Below, piece by piece: positions 35,129 through 59,929 of a stretch of DNA of 64,000 nucleotides (the first letter of the stretch is position 1; the number at the start of each line of letters is the position of its first letter). Both the position numbers and the translations under genes were made by a program. This DNA is from Myxocyprinus asiaticus (lineage: Eukaryota; Chordata; Actinopteri; Cypriniformes; Catostomidae): NCBI RefSeq assembly GCF_019703515.2, contig NC_059372.1, forward strand, positions 16,157,492 through 16,221,491. Direction: 5' to 3'. Under the pieces are notes generated by a model. It saw only the letters and a program-made list of their open reading frames with translations, did no database searches and was not told the DNA's origin.

Positions 35129-36602
35129 TCACAGCACAGGGTAGAGGAGGGCTGGACAATGGGCCTGTGAGCCAAAGGTAAGTCAGTATCGTTCTCGGCG
35201 ACAAAGCGTATGGAGAAACGATTTTCGTAACATTTACGGTAACATTCCCTGCCGATTGATGGATTTATGAGCATTGTTTACAACATGAAGAAGATTCGGA
35301 TCGGTCGTGGGCGAATAATTTAAGGGTTTTTAACGGTGACAGCACAAGACTCTGTTTAAAGGGGAGGTACAACACTGAAGTTAACAGACAGGCGCCTACA
35401 AAGAGCAAGAGGCCGCTCGTTGAAAAACATCGTCAGTGGGATACGCTTGCATATGGTATTTTTTTCCTTTTATGGTATTTTGGACGCTAATTGGAAAACG
35501 TGTATCAAATTCCATTTTTTTGAAGGTTTGCTCATTTCCGTTACTCTTGAAGCCAAATGGACATCGGACTTCTCTCAAAGACGCAGTGTCATCCCACGCT
35601 GTTTACATTTTATTGTTTTATTTTTGCTTTATTTAGCTATGCTTCTGGCCACAGTCTTACTGTGAATAGAGGACGCGTCCACAATTGCATTGCCTATTGT
35701 ATCGGAGCTATGTTTATATCAAGAGCACCGTTAACTATTCCATTTATAACAACATTATTTCGGCTTTTGAATTTCGATCTCAGAAGTAATTGAATCGTCT
35801 TTCGTTTTCTTCACGTTTGTTTAAAAAAAAAAAAAAAAAAAGAATAGCCGATTTATAAGCGAATCGGAAACAGGCCATGCAGTGGAAGTTTAAAGGGAAA
35901 CAGACGACTAGAAGTTTGCTCATAGTGGCTAAGTCACTGATAGCCTACATATACAAACGCAATGCATTTCATGGGAGTGGATAAAATAGTCATTAGAAAC
36001 CCTTGAGCAAAGGACAAGCAGCATATGTTTGGACCGCTGTCGAATTGTTTTCTTTTAATGGTCTTTTATTGCATGCGTTATTTGCGAGAAACAAAACAAT
36101 GCCAGTGAACCATCTGTTTACTTCAGACTAGGCCTACACAATACACTATTCATTTATCAGATAAGATTATCGCCTGTTCTTTCATGTGTGCATTCAAATT
36201 GCGTCGCTCCATTTACTGATGCCTATTTTTAAGACCCCTATAGGTTTGGGCTTTAAACGTTATTGCTTTGTAACACCTCTCCATAAACAACATCAAGCCT
36301 ATTTTTGATGGAGATGGAGATAACTAGTCTAGTATATTCATTTTGTGTTCTGCTGAATAGTCTATCCACGAGGAAAGTGACAGCCGAGTTGCCTTTACTA
36401 CATTTTTATTTTTTTTATTTTTATTTTTTGTGGTAGTAGAGTTGCTCATATGGGTTTACAGTGAAGGGCGGAGGGGTTTGGCTCATAGTAATTTAAAGGC
36501 GTGGTGTGCTCGGAAGAGGTTATGCGCAGCATCACGATGCAGCTTTAAAGCCAATGGCCTGATGTGACAAAAGAAATACAACTATGTGGGAATTTTTGGC
36601 TA
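35129..36602. other. myt1 5' region with a possible alternative 5' exon
   Basis: A strong donor CAAAG|GTAAGTCAG ends a possible noncoding exon at 35177; no acceptor or TSS can be fixed. A poly-A tract lies at 35823-35841. Open frames at 35420-35793 overlap each other in three frames without coding signature. No protein is recognised. Confidence 0.25.
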
Positions 36603-36603
36603 A

Positions 36604-37380
36604 GGGGCCGTTTACACCGAACGCGTTCTTGAGCTAAAAAAAAAATACTAGACGCAGCGCCACTAACGCAGGTGTCTCGAGACGCGTTTTTAACAGCTGA
36701 AGTTCTTTTTAAAGGAATGTTCCGGGTTCAATACAAGTTAAACTCAGTCGACAGCATGTGTGGCATAATGTTGATTAGCACAAAAAAAAGCAAATATATG
36801 GGTTACAGTGAGGCTCTTACAATGGAAGTGAATGGGGCCAATTTCTGGAGAGTTTAAAGGCAGAAATGTGAAGCTTATAATTTTATAAAAGCACTTACAT
36901 TAATTCTTCTGTTAAAACTCATGTATTATTTGAGCTGTGAAGTTGTTTAAATCATAAGTTTTACAGTCATTTTAATCTTTTACGGTTTGTTGACATTACA
37001 TCGTCATGGCAACTATGTTGTAAAATTGGCTGTAACTTTACACAGAAAAGGTTAGTAAGTGATTTTATCACTTTAAAATCCTGTTAACACACAAATTGTT
37101 TATGTCTTGTGGCTATACTTTTGAAATAGTACATATTTTAATGTTTACAGATTGGCCCCATTCACTTCCATTGTAAGTGCCTCACTGTAACCCAGATGTT
37201 TGCTTTTTTTAAAGAAAAGGACAGACAAGTTGAAATTATTTTTTGTAGTAATCAATATTATGCCACAAATGCTGTCGATTGAGCTTAACTTGTTTTGAAC
37301 CCGGAATATTTCTTTAACTTGGCACAATACTTAAACTTTTGCACGAGGCACTAAAAAATGTGTTCGGTTTGAACGGCCCC
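36604..37380. mobile_element. hAT-like MITE with GGGGCCGTT ends
   Basis: The ends are GGGGCCGTTTACACCGAACG and GTTCGGTTTGAACGGCCCC, inverted repeats. The interior holds the left GAGACGCGTTTTTAACAGC region and is split by a TTAA-flanked palindromic MITE (36709-37317). No matching flanking duplication could be confirmed. Confidence 0.75.
36709..37317. repeat. TTAA-flanked palindromic MITE, nested
   Basis: It starts TTAAAGGAATGTTCCGGGTT and ends AACCCGGAATATTTCTTTAA. Inner inverted pairs include CAATGGAAGTGAATGGGGCC and GGCCCCATTCACTTCCATTG, an exact 20-bp match. Same family as the host element at 9423-11132, here without further nesting. Confidence 0.9.
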
Positions 37381-38013
37381 TAACACCCACTCCGTTGGTT
37401 TTATTCATAGATGCATAGGCCTACTACACATGGGAAATATTGTCAAAAATATTTAACATTTTATACTGTTTATTGTTTATCAAGGTCATGTCCTCTCTTC
37501 AAATGGACATGAGTCAGTGAGTTCTAAGAAAGGTTTGGGCTACGTATTTCAGTTGTTTTGGATCTCTGAGGAATTCCCTCCCCGGTTATGGGTTTGAAGT
37601 GGCTGAGCACCAGGTGCTACTTAAAATGCAATCAGACTACGTGTAATGACGCCCTGCTAAAAGCAGCTGGGTCACGGTCACATCTCTCGTCACCCGCGAT
37701 GGATAATCAACACCAGACCCATGAAGGCACGCAGACTCTGTCAGACCATGATGTACTGCTGAAAGCCCATTCATTGACCAAAGTGCATGTGTCCTCAGGG
37801 GGCTATTTAATGTTTGCTTCCAGATTAGGAATGTTCATCTTTGATAGTCATCTGATGGAAATTTGTTTTCAATACTTGGGTGCGAGACAGCATTACAGGT
37901 TGGCTTTTTTCCAGGAGTCCCAACTGCTCCATACGCATAAATTGGTGTGTTTGCTTGGTGTTTCAGTTTTTACTACATATTTCAAGCAATCTAATATTAA
38001 CTCAACAAAACCA
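37381..38013. other. Unique-looking DNA with a 158-codon open frame of unknown meaning
   Basis: An open frame on + (37588-38064) is longer than chance neighbours, but has no recognised domain, its last part runs into a MITE (from 38014), and no splice or promoter context marks it. Treated as noncoding. Confidence 0.3.
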
Positions 38014-38462
38014 ATGGACCCTTTTCACACTTCTGGGTTTTGGAACGCAACGATTGCAGGGTAAACTTCGATAGCTGTGAATGGGAATGTGCGTGAGATC
38101 ACTCCAAATATAGATTATGCTTACCCATTTGTCCAACATCAAAAGAAAAATGTCACTATTAAGATTCCACAACTTTCCAAATGAAGAAAAAAATTTAGAG
38201 TGATAAATTACAACCGTCAGAAGAGAGAATATGGCAAATTTACTGCAGCTGTATTAGAAACATCTCAGAAGCTGTATTAGAAACCTCATCACATCTGTTG
38301 TAACTCGTTTTAAAAAAATAACTCCAGTGTAATATAATACAAAGTATATTGTTATAAATTTACACTTAATAATTAAAAAATTGCAAATATAAAAACGTTT
38401 TCTAGATTTACGCTGCTAAATAAGGCACAGACGTGTCATCACAGTCTGTGAAAAGGGTCCAT
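38014..38462. mobile_element. MITE with ATGGACCCTTTTCACA ends
   Basis: The left end ATGGACCCTTTTCACAC and right end GTGAAAAGGGTCCAT form an inverted repeat of about 15 bp. Interior about 420 bp, AT-rich, no coding capacity. It sits about 100 bp upstream of the candidate 5' noncoding exon of myt1. Confidence 0.75.
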
Positions 38463-38563
38463 TATACAAATCTACCTTTGTAGTGATGCTGTATTCTGTG
38501 TTTGGACATGTCCATTAACAAATATCATCCTAAAACTTTGGTGTCTTCTTGTTCGGCCAACAG

Positions 38564-38655
38564 AGAATGAGTTTAGAGGGCAGCTGCTGAGCCAGAGGTG
38601 GACACGAGGGGACAGAGTCAGCAGTTGTGAGAACAAGAGGAGTATGAAAATAAAG
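38564..38655 (+). other. myt1: Candidate myt1 5' noncoding exon
   Basis: 92 nt bounded by a pyrimidine-rich acceptor (TCTTCTTGTTCGGCCAACAG) and a GGTGAGA donor. It is purine-rich and contains a short upstream ORF (ATG at 38567, stop after 7 codons). It lies 1.6 kb before the first coding exon, which itself starts with ATG immediately after an acceptor and therefore needs an upstream exon. RNA evidence is lacking. Confidence 0.5.
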
Positions 38656-38672
38656 GTGAGACATTATACATA

Positions 38673-39234
38673 TACATTTACTGAGAACTTTATTAGGAAC
38701 AGTATGGTCCCAATAAAGTACACAACATGGTCTTCTGCGGTTGTAGCGCATCCACCTCAAGGTTCGATGTGTTGTGTATTTTGAGATGCAATTCTGCTCA
38801 CTACATTTGTACAGAGTGGTTATCTGAGTTAGTGTAGCCTTTCTGTCAGCTCGAACCAGTCTGTCCATCCTCTGTTGACCTCTCTCATCAACAAGGTGTT
38901 TCCATCCGCAGAACTGCCACTCACTGGATGTTTTTTGTTTTTGGCACCATTCTGAGTAAACTCTAAAGACTGTTGTGCGTGAAAATCCCAGGAGATCAGC
39001 AGTTACAGAAATACTCAAACCAGCTCGTCTGGCACCAACAATCATGCCACGGTCGAAATCACTGAGATCACATTTTTTCCCCATTCTGTTGGTTAATGTG
39101 AACATTAACTGAAGCTCCTGACCCGTATTTGCATGATTTTATGCATTGCACTGCTGCCACACGATACACTGATTAGATAATTGCATGAATATGTAGGTGT
39201 ACAGGTGTTCCTAATAAAGTGCTCAGTGAGTGTA
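38673..39234 (-). mobile_element. Tc1-like element remnant upstream of myt1 exon
   Basis: The ends TACATTTACTGAGAACTTTA and TAAAGTGCTCAGTGAGTGTA are inverted and start or end with TA. The - strand encodes the N-terminal transposase part (about 39090-38720: MGKKCDLSDFDRGMIVGARR, LLGFSRTTVFRVYSEWCQK, ITTLYKCSEQNCIS). Only the paired helix-turn-helix region remains; the whole DDE domain is deleted. Confidence 0.9.
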
Positions 39235-39689
39235 TGTGTTTGTGTTTGTTGCCCAGTTCTTCATGAGTGTAGTGGTGGAGTAGTTTAATTTTTTATTGAT
39301 TGTCTCCTGTTTTTACTCTCTACCACAAAACAAAGCAGGCTAAAAGTACTTCATTTCAAAGCTCTGACATTAGTTCCCGATCTCCTATATCTTTCTCTCA
39401 GTCTCTCTTTCTCACTCCCCTCCCCATTTGTTTGTCTAATATTTCACTTCCCTTCCTAAGGGTTGAGCAATTCAAAGGAACTGATTGGATGTGTAATATT
39501 GATTAAGCTCTTTAAAAGCATTTAAAGGATTGAGGGCTACTCTGATGTCTGTGAATTCAGACCAGCTCAGATCTGGGGATAAAAATCACAAGCTGAGTGA
39601 TTTTACAAAGACATGTAATTTGAAAGACAGACAACAATGAAATTATATGGAGATTTAGAGAAACGTGAGGAACATTGAAATTGTAAATA

Positions 39690-40219
39690 TACAATCATTG
39701 AGCACTTTATTAGGAACACCTGTACACCTATTTATTCATGTGATTATCTAATAAGCTAATCATGTACAATGCATCAAATCATGAAGATACGGGACAGGAG
39801 CTTCAGTCAATGTTCACATCAACCATCAGAATGGGGAAAAAATGTGATCTCAGTGATTTTGACCTTGGCATAATTGTTGGTGCCAGATGGGCTGGTTTGA
39901 GTATTTCTGTAACTGCTGATCTCCTGGGATTTTCACACACAAATGTCTCTAGGGTTTACTCAGAATGGTGCCAAAAACAAAAAAACTATCCAGTGAGCAA
40001 CTGCAGACAGAAAACGCCTTGTTGATGGGAGAGGTCAACGGAGAATGGCCAGATTGGTTTAAGCTGACAGAAAGGTTACGGTAACTCAGATAACCACTCT
40101 ATACAATTGCAGTGAGCAGAATAGCATCTCAGAATGCACACCACATCGAACCTTGAGGCGGATGGGCTACAAAAGCAGAAGACCATAGTGTTCCTAATAA
40201 AGTGCTTAGTGAGTGTGTA
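39690..40219 (+). mobile_element. Tc1-like element remnant, opposite orientation to its neighbour
   Basis: The ends TACAATCATTGAGCACTTTA and TAAAGTGCTTAGTGAGTGTG are inverted, bounded by TA. The + strand encodes the same N-terminal fragment (MGKKCDLSDFDLGIIVGARW, LLGFSHTNVSRVYSEWCQK, starting about 39831). The catalytic domain is deleted as in the copy at 38673-39234. It ends 66 bp before the first coding exon of myt1. Confidence 0.9.
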
Positions 40220-40285
40220 ACGCATAATACAATACATCATACATGCAGTAATAATTCTGTGACCATCTATGTGTATTTTTTCCAG

Positions 40286-53934
<13,649 letters not shown>

Positions 53935-54564
53935 GCAGAGGAGAGGCAGCTGTAAGACACTGTGGGTTGAATAACCAGACCAACAATGTTAAAATACTGT
54001 ATAAGGACATTCAGGTTTTGTATGTGGCTCCCTCTACAATGAGAATGACCACAAGACCCGTGGAATTCAGAAAAAAAAGGACCAAATTCAGAACCCAAAT
54101 TATGCTGCTTAGCAATTTTGATGAGATCTAAGATCCTTCGCTTCTTAAACCAAGCTGACTCTTCTTCTTTCGGGGTATTTTTTGGAGTAAATCATTTGTT
54201 ACTGTTTTATAGAGCAACTCTCACCGACACTGATCTGCCTTTCTTACTTCCCTCAGTGCATGGAGGTTGCCGTGAACAATAAGTCGTGAGATTGTTGTGT
54301 GTTTGTGAGGGTAAGTCTTATGTGTGTATGCGTAACAGAGTGTTTTATTTCTAATGTCCAAAGGAGCATTCACGATTAGTGACCGCCCTATACAAAATAT
54401 TAATATTATGCAGCAGTGCTCCATTTGAACCCTGTATGATAATGTTGTCTCATATTTGGTGTAAAAGTGCTCCTATTCCATTCAGTAATATTTATCGTAT
54501 TTGAGAACATAGATATTGCACTTCCATGAATAGTTTGTAGTTCCATTGTCATGTTATTATTGTA

Positions 54565-54599
<35 letters not shown>
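54565..54599. repeat. (ATT)n microsatellite in the 3' UTR
   Basis: About 11 uninterrupted TTA units. Confidence 0.97.
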
Positions 54600-55127
54600 G
54601 GCTATTTAAATTGGGTCCTTGAAATGTAAGTTTAATTTATTATTTATTCTATTCATGTTAAGGTTTATTTTGTTTATTTATTAATCAGTGTCTATTTATG
54701 GACTTTATTTACAAAACAATATATACACAGCTTTTAAACAGTTATTAAGAGGAGTGACGTTGCCCTCTGTGTTGTGATAGAGGCAATATTTTAAGAATAT
54801 TGACAGCAAATTGTTTTATAAACCTTCCTATTTATTTTAAAGACAGAGATTTATAATCTCTTTTTTTTAAGTGCAAATATTTTCTACCTAACAATATTTT
54901 ATATTGTTTTTTTAATATTCTCCTTTATTTAATGAGTTCTGTTTTCCATAAAAGTATTTTGACACCCTCCAGAGTGAAGTGGGTTGAACAGATATGATGT
55001 ATTTATTGTTATTTATTTAGTATTTAAGAACAAATTGAATGGAGAGCTTGTTGCTATTTATTTTATTTAAATGTCTCTGTGTTAGTGATTGCTGCATATG
55101 GATAGTCTTTGCCCATGTTGTTGATAA

Positions 55128-55133
55128 AATAAA
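55128..55133 (+). terminator. myt1: Polyadenylation signal of myt1
   Basis: AATAAA followed about 20 bases later by T-rich DNA. It is the most downstream such signal before sequence character changes. Confidence 0.65.
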
Positions 55134-55152
55134 TGGAAATTCTATCACCAAA

Positions 55153-56089
55153 GCGTGTCATTTAACATATTTGAGTCCGTTATGGGTTTATATTGACTTG
55201 AGATGACTGCGTAATTACAGACTTCTTGATCCAACATTAATATTTTAAAAGACATTGCTCATTCCCTAAGATTTTTAATTATCTGTGACATTTTATCAAA
55301 ACAAAGATAAAAGACAACCCAAACACTCCCTCAGGAGAATACTTGGCTGACATCTACTGGATACACAGTGATTCAACTCAGTTACTCTTTAAGGCTTATG
55401 CAGACATTTTAATATAATTTATCCGAATTATGAAAACTTAATAAGGGTTGTATTTGCATTTTGACTAAATTTATATCAAGCTCACTCTTCAAAATTTATA
55501 GAAATGACTAAGAACGTGTGCTCACATAATTGAAAATGCTCATTTTTAAACAGCCTACTTATCAAGGCTATTGATACGCGTGTTTGTGAATGTCATAAAA
55601 TATGGCTAGTTCAGGACACTCCATGTGCTCCGTGGCCCATATTTCTGTCCGAGAGTATGTAGCAGAGATGGGCCACTTCTGTTAAAATGAATGGGAGACA
55701 TTGGAACACCCAACCAAGAAGCTCTAGCGCCCAGCGGTCAACGGATGTAGAAAGGAAGTCCCGCCTTACAGTTAAAACAGCCAATCACCTTTTAGAGACA
55801 GACATCGGCTGTCAATCAACTCGGGAACGCGCATGCGCATTAGCTATACAAGCCGGGAAAATTGCGTGTTTTAGCGTAATATGAGGTAAAGAAGCACAAT
55901 TTATGATTCCAATATTACCCAATTTAATTGTTGATTTGAAATATGTTATTTGATCGTAATCTTGACCAACCGTTTTTGAGATGTCGGTCTTTCCCCATTC
56001 AAGTAGATAGAAGCTGCACTGGCATGACTGAAAATAGCCTCCCGAGAGCGTTCCAAAGATGGCCGACAGTGGATTGACTTGCCGAGGTA
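55153..56089. other. Intergenic DNA with a probable GC-richer repeat
   Basis: 55660-56085 contains text common in cyprinid repeats (AAAATGAATGGGAGACATTG, CATTCAAGTAGATAGAAGCT, TTCCAAAGATGGCCG; recognised from memory). It includes a NRF1-like GCGCATGCGC palindrome at 55829-55838. The class is unassigned. No gene recognised. Confidence 0.45.
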
Positions 56090-56180
56090 GGAATGGCATA
56101 CTACCCATTCCACACTTAATACTTCTGCCATGTCTGTCTATGGCAGAAATAGTAAGAGTAGTATGGTAGTACGCCATTCC
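56090..56180. repeat. 91-bp hairpin MITE-like unit
   Basis: Ends GGAATGGCATACTAC and GTAGTACGCCATTCC, a 15-bp inverted repeat with one mismatch, with inner inverted CTTCTGCCAT/ATGGCAGAAA-type text. Confidence 0.75.
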
Positions 56181-56199
56181 GAACTATGTTGTTTCTGTC

Positions 56200-56470
56200 C
56201 GTGTGCGTGACGTCACTGAGTCAGCTGGCCAATGTTTACATCTCCCGCTGCTCGCAGTGAACGTTTATGGGGAGAAACCGAGACAGTGTAGAAACAGCAG
56301 AAGCCTTTAAACTGAATGGAGAGCATTTACAAACAATAGTAAGGGTGTTTCAGTCGGGCGATACAGCTTAGTCGACTGTGGAGTCGCCGGGGTGTTTCCA
56401 GTAACGATTTTATCCCAAAACGTCTCCATCCCCATTTCTCTTTGTCTTCATTTTGACTACTTTTTCGCAG
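56200..56470 (+). promoter_or_regulatory. pcmtd2: Candidate pcmtd2 promoter and 5' UTR exon
   Basis: A perfect CRE TGACGTCA (56208-56215), a CCAAT box (56229-56233), CpG-richer DNA than the flanks, then exon-like sequence ending in a strong donor (TTCGCAG|GTAAGA; exon end 56470). The first coding exon (60612) begins 8 bases after an acceptor-like AACAAAG, so an upstream noncoding exon is expected. TSS inferred only. Confidence 0.6.
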
Positions 56471-57293
56471 GTAAGACTGTTAATATAGTATGAGTTGTGC
56501 TCACTGTCATATCTTTATTCTGACGTTGTGATATAATGCTTAACTCGTGGGTAATACATTTTCTAACGCTACTAAACTACAGAAGCATGCACAATGAACG
56601 TCAGATCAAGATGAAGCTTTCATGGGTTATTTCATATCTGTACTTGAGAAACGGCCCGGTTATTCACCAAAAACATGTGTCCGCGTTTGTTTTTAGCGAA
56701 TGGCGCAGCTGCACTTGGACGCGCGGTGATTGGTGGGGACCGTTCCTCACATCTGCAGTTTCTGCAACAGCGTCTCTAGGGAAGCTTTGACTTTCCAGCA
56801 GAGCGGCACAGCGCCACCTTACGTTGACTGAAGGAATATTGACACAATTGCAGTTATGTTGAACTGGAAAGTATCAGGACCATTTAGCCATGGTTAAAAA
56901 GGAATTAATGTCATTGCATTATATAACAAAATATGATATAAAACCAGACTGGATTTCTATCAATGAAAGATAGAACAAGTACACATTTCGAGCATAAATA
57001 CTATTCAAAATGAAGACAAAAAAGTATTTGTGCCATTTTACAGCTTAGTGAAAAACTGTAAACACTGTGTCTGTGTGGCACTATAAAAATTCCTGTGTTT
57101 GTTTTGAGCAAACCGCTTGGACACGCCTCACACAACATTACTTAACCAATGGCGTGAGTTGGAGGTGGGGCTATCTCTTTTGTTTGATCAATGGCAGATG
57201 AGGGGCGTAATCAGAAAGCTAGTTTGAAAACATTGTTTATTTTTATAATTCCATTTGGTGGCGCTAATGTCGCAGGAATTACATACTTCAGCT
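56471..57293. other. Presumed first intron of pcmtd2, with repeat-like text
   Basis: No coding exon is seen. 56690-57290 includes phrases like GGTGATTGGTGGGGACCG and GGAATTACATACTTCAGC that look like dispersed teleost repeats, but ends could not be fixed. Confidence 0.4.
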
Positions 57294-57948
57294 TTAAATG
57301 GATAGTTCAACCCAAAATGAAAATTCTCTCATCATTTACTCACCCTCATGCCATCTCAGATGTGTATGACTTTCTTTCTTCAGCAGAACACAAATAATGA
57401 TTTTTAGTAGAATATCTTAGCTCTGTAGGTCCTTACATTGCAAGTGAATAGTGATCAGACCTTTGTTGCTCCAAAAATCAGAATCAATTATGATTTTTAG
57501 AGCTACAAATGCCTGATCACCATTCACTTACATTGTAAGGAAAATAACATAAAGGGAATATAAAAGTCATTCATATGACTCCAGCGGTTAAATCCATATC
57601 TTCAGAAGCAATATGATAGCTGTGGGTGTGAAACAGATGAATATATAAGTCCTTTATAACTATAAATTCTCCTCCATATCCAGTAGGTGGCAACATGCAT
57701 GAAGTATGCGAATTGCCAAAAACAAAAGTAGTGAAAGTATAATGGAAATTGGGGATTGATCTTAAAAAAGGGCATAAATATTGATCTGTTTCTAACCCAC
57801 ACTTATTTAGCTTCTGAAGATATGCATTGAATCACTGGAGTCATATGAATTACTTTTATGCTGCCTTATATGATTTTGGACCTTCAAAGTTCTGGCCACC
57901 ATTCACTTGCATTGTATGAACCGATTTTTGGGTGACCTATCCCTTTAA
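57294..57948. repeat. Angel-like MITE, long form
   Basis: TTAA at both ends. Left AAATGGATAGTTCAACCC, right GGGTGACCTATCCCTTTAA; arms hold GACTCCAGCGGTTAAATCC and TCACTGGAGTCATATGAATT. A local duplication (about 57455-57530) sits in the left arm. Confidence 0.9.
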
Positions 57949-58159
57949 ATGTAATTGCAAAATTGCTAGAAAAGGTGAGGTTAGTTTTTATGTAGTGAAA
58001 TGTTTAGGGGGCATACACAATACACATAACTTTTGGTCATTTGTAATCAGTTCTCTTTGAATTGAGATTTTCAACCAACTTTTTATGAGATTGCCCATTC
58101 CTGTTTACAGGTCATTAATCATGATAATGTAAGAAGTACACCGATGAGCCAAAACATTA

Positions 58160-59470
58160 TGACCACCTGCCTAATATACTGTTGGTCCTCCGCGTGCTGC
58201 CAAAACAGCACCGACCCACTGATGCATGGACTCTACAAGACCCCTGAAGGTGTCCTGTGGTATCTGGCATCAAGACATTTGCAGCAGATCCTTCAAGTCC
58301 TGTAAGTTGCGAGGTGGAGCCGTCGTGGATCGGACTTGTTGGTCCAGCACATCCCACAGATGCTCAATTGCATTGAGATCTGGGGAATTATGAGGTCAAG
58401 GCAACACCTTGAACTCTTCATCATGTTTTTCAAACCATTCCCAAACAATGTGTGCAGTGTTTCAGGGCGCATTATCTGGCAGAAAGAGGCCTCTACTATC
58501 ATGGAATACCATTACCCCGAAGGGGTGTACCTGGTCTGCAATGATGTTTAGGTAGGTGGCACGTGTCAAATTGACGTCCACATGAATGGGTTTCCCAGCA
58601 AAACATTGTCCAGAGCATCACACTCCCTCCACCGGCTTGTCGTCTTCCCACAGTGCCATCACTTCCCCAGGTAAATGGTGTGCACATACACAGCCGTCCA
58701 CGTGATGTAAAAGAAAATGGGACTCAATGGACCAGGCGACCTTCTTCCACTGTTCCAAGGTCCAGTTCCTATGCTTGCGTGCCCATTGTAGGCGCTTTCG
58801 CCGGTGGACAGGGGTCATCATGGGCACTCTGACCGGTCTGTGGCTATGCAGCCCCATATGTAGCAGTGTGCAATGCAATGTATGTTGTGACACATTCCTT
58901 CCGTAACCATCATTAAAATTTTCTGTGACTTGTGCCTAAGTAGACTTTCTGTCGGTTCGGACCAGATGGCATTGGTGGAAGTGGTGGCTCAGCGGTTAAG
59001 GTTCTTAACCGGAACCCAGAAGGTCAGGGGTTCAAGCCTCAGCACCGCCAAGATGCCACTGTTGGGCCTTTGAGCAAGGCCTTTGACCCTATCTGCTCCA
59101 GGGGCACCATATCATGGCTGACCCTGTGCTCTAACCCCAGCTTTGCTGGGCTATGTGAAAAAAAGAATTTCACTGAATATGTTCAAAATGTATAATGTGT
59201 GACAAAAAAATAAAGGCTTCTTCTTCTTCATAGCCTTCGTTGCCCTCACACATCGATGAGCCTTGGGCGCCTCAGACTACTGTCGGTAGGTTCCACTGCT
59301 GACCAGGAGCACCCCACAAGCCTTGCCGTTTCAGAAATGCTCTGACCCAGTTGTCTGGCCATAAAATAACATAAAATTTGGCCCTTGTCAAAGTTGCTCA
59401 GGACTTTACTCCTGCCTATTTCTCCTGCATTCAGCACGTTGACTATGAGAACTGATTGTTCACTTATCAT
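58160..59470 (-). pseudogene. Tc1-like transposase, disrupted
   Basis: Several frames are needed (59470-59246, 58893-58618, 58687-58499, 58502-58293). Recognisable blocks are the HTH, RRKRLQWARKHRNWTLEQW, the HH[VL]DG region, GGGSVMLWTMFCWETHS and RSRCCLDLIIPQ-like remains of the late DDE part. The SINE and frameshifts destroy it. Confidence 0.8.
58975..59230 (+). mobile_element. tRNA-derived SINE nested in a Tc1-like element
   Basis: A-box-like GTGGCTCAGCGGTTAAGG (58984 on) and B-box-like GGGGTTCAAGCCTC (59027 on) give a pol III promoter. The body has CACTGTTGGGCCTTTGAGCA and AGAATTTCACTGAATATG, and a tail ATAAAGGCTTCTTCTTCTTC with a short (CTT)n. About 250 bp, full length by its internal landmarks. 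Confidence 0.88.
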
Positions 59471-59579
59471 CTAATCTACCCAGACATTGACATGTGGCCT
59501 TGTTATGAGATGATCAACGTTATTCGCTTCACCTGTGAGTGGTTATAATATTTTTGGCTCATGAGTGTATTCAGCTTCA

Positions 59580-59720
59580 GGTGTCGTGTTATTCATTTGA
59601 ACTGCACAATGAGGACTGAAGACGCTACAGCATCATTTTCTGTTAATATCTGTAAAGCTGCTATGAAACGATGTGTGTTGTGAAAAGTGCTATACAAATA
59701 AAAATGAATTGACTTGACCT
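59580..59720 (+). mobile_element. L2 LINE 3' tail fragment
   Basis: ATATCTGTAAAGCTGCTATG, then GTGAAAAGTGCTATACAAAT and AAAAATGAATTGACTTGAC form the typical L2 3' end in teleosts. It matches the - strand LINE end at about 12004-12075. Extreme 5' truncation. Confidence 0.8.
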
Positions 59721-59929
59721 TTATGGATGGTGGCATTTTTTTCATGAGGAGGCCACCCATGTCACATGGCCCTGTTGGTGTAGCATTGCATTAATTTCAC
59801 TAGGTTCAGCATTAATTCAAAGAAAATTAAAACAAAGAAATTTTGATAATTATATATGCTACTAATTTTTTTTAGAGTACCGAAACAAACAAGAAAAATT
59901 GTTGCTGATCAGTTCAGCTTTATTAAACT

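Larger units (their letters stand above)
53935..55152 (+). other. myt1: myt1 3' UTR
   Basis: About 1.2 kb of AT-rich DNA after the stop, with many ATTTA/TTTATTT words (AU-rich-element-like) and an (ATT)n microsatellite (54565-54599). An AATAAA signal at 55128-55133 predicts cleavage near 55150. The absence of mobile elements here fits a transcribed, constrained 3' UTR. Confidence 0.75.
58137..59569 (-). mobile_element. Tc1-like transposon split by a SINE
   Basis: Ends TACACCGATGAGCCAAAACA and TTTTTGGCTCATGAGTGTA, inverted and bounded by TA. Transposase pieces read on the - strand: N-terminal HTH (59470-59246, [20 protein letters not shown]), middle (58893-58618, TPVHRRKRLQWARKHRNWTL and SIESHFLLHHVDG) and C-terminal pieces to about 58160. 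The first catalytic Asp, normally in a SDES-type box, reads SIES here. A tRNA-like SINE occupies about 58975-59230. Inactive. Confidence 0.88.

Noticed and set aside
35420..35793. Three overlapping + strand open frames
   Set aside because: They overlap each other in different frames, with no family similarity.
37588..38064. 158-codon + strand open frame upstream of myt1
   Set aside because: No recognised domain or exon signals, and its 3' part lies in a MITE starting at 38014. Most likely chance.
58984..59045. A genuine tRNA gene
   Set aside because: A- and B-box-like words are present, but no cloverleaf-length body follows; the SINE body and tail do.
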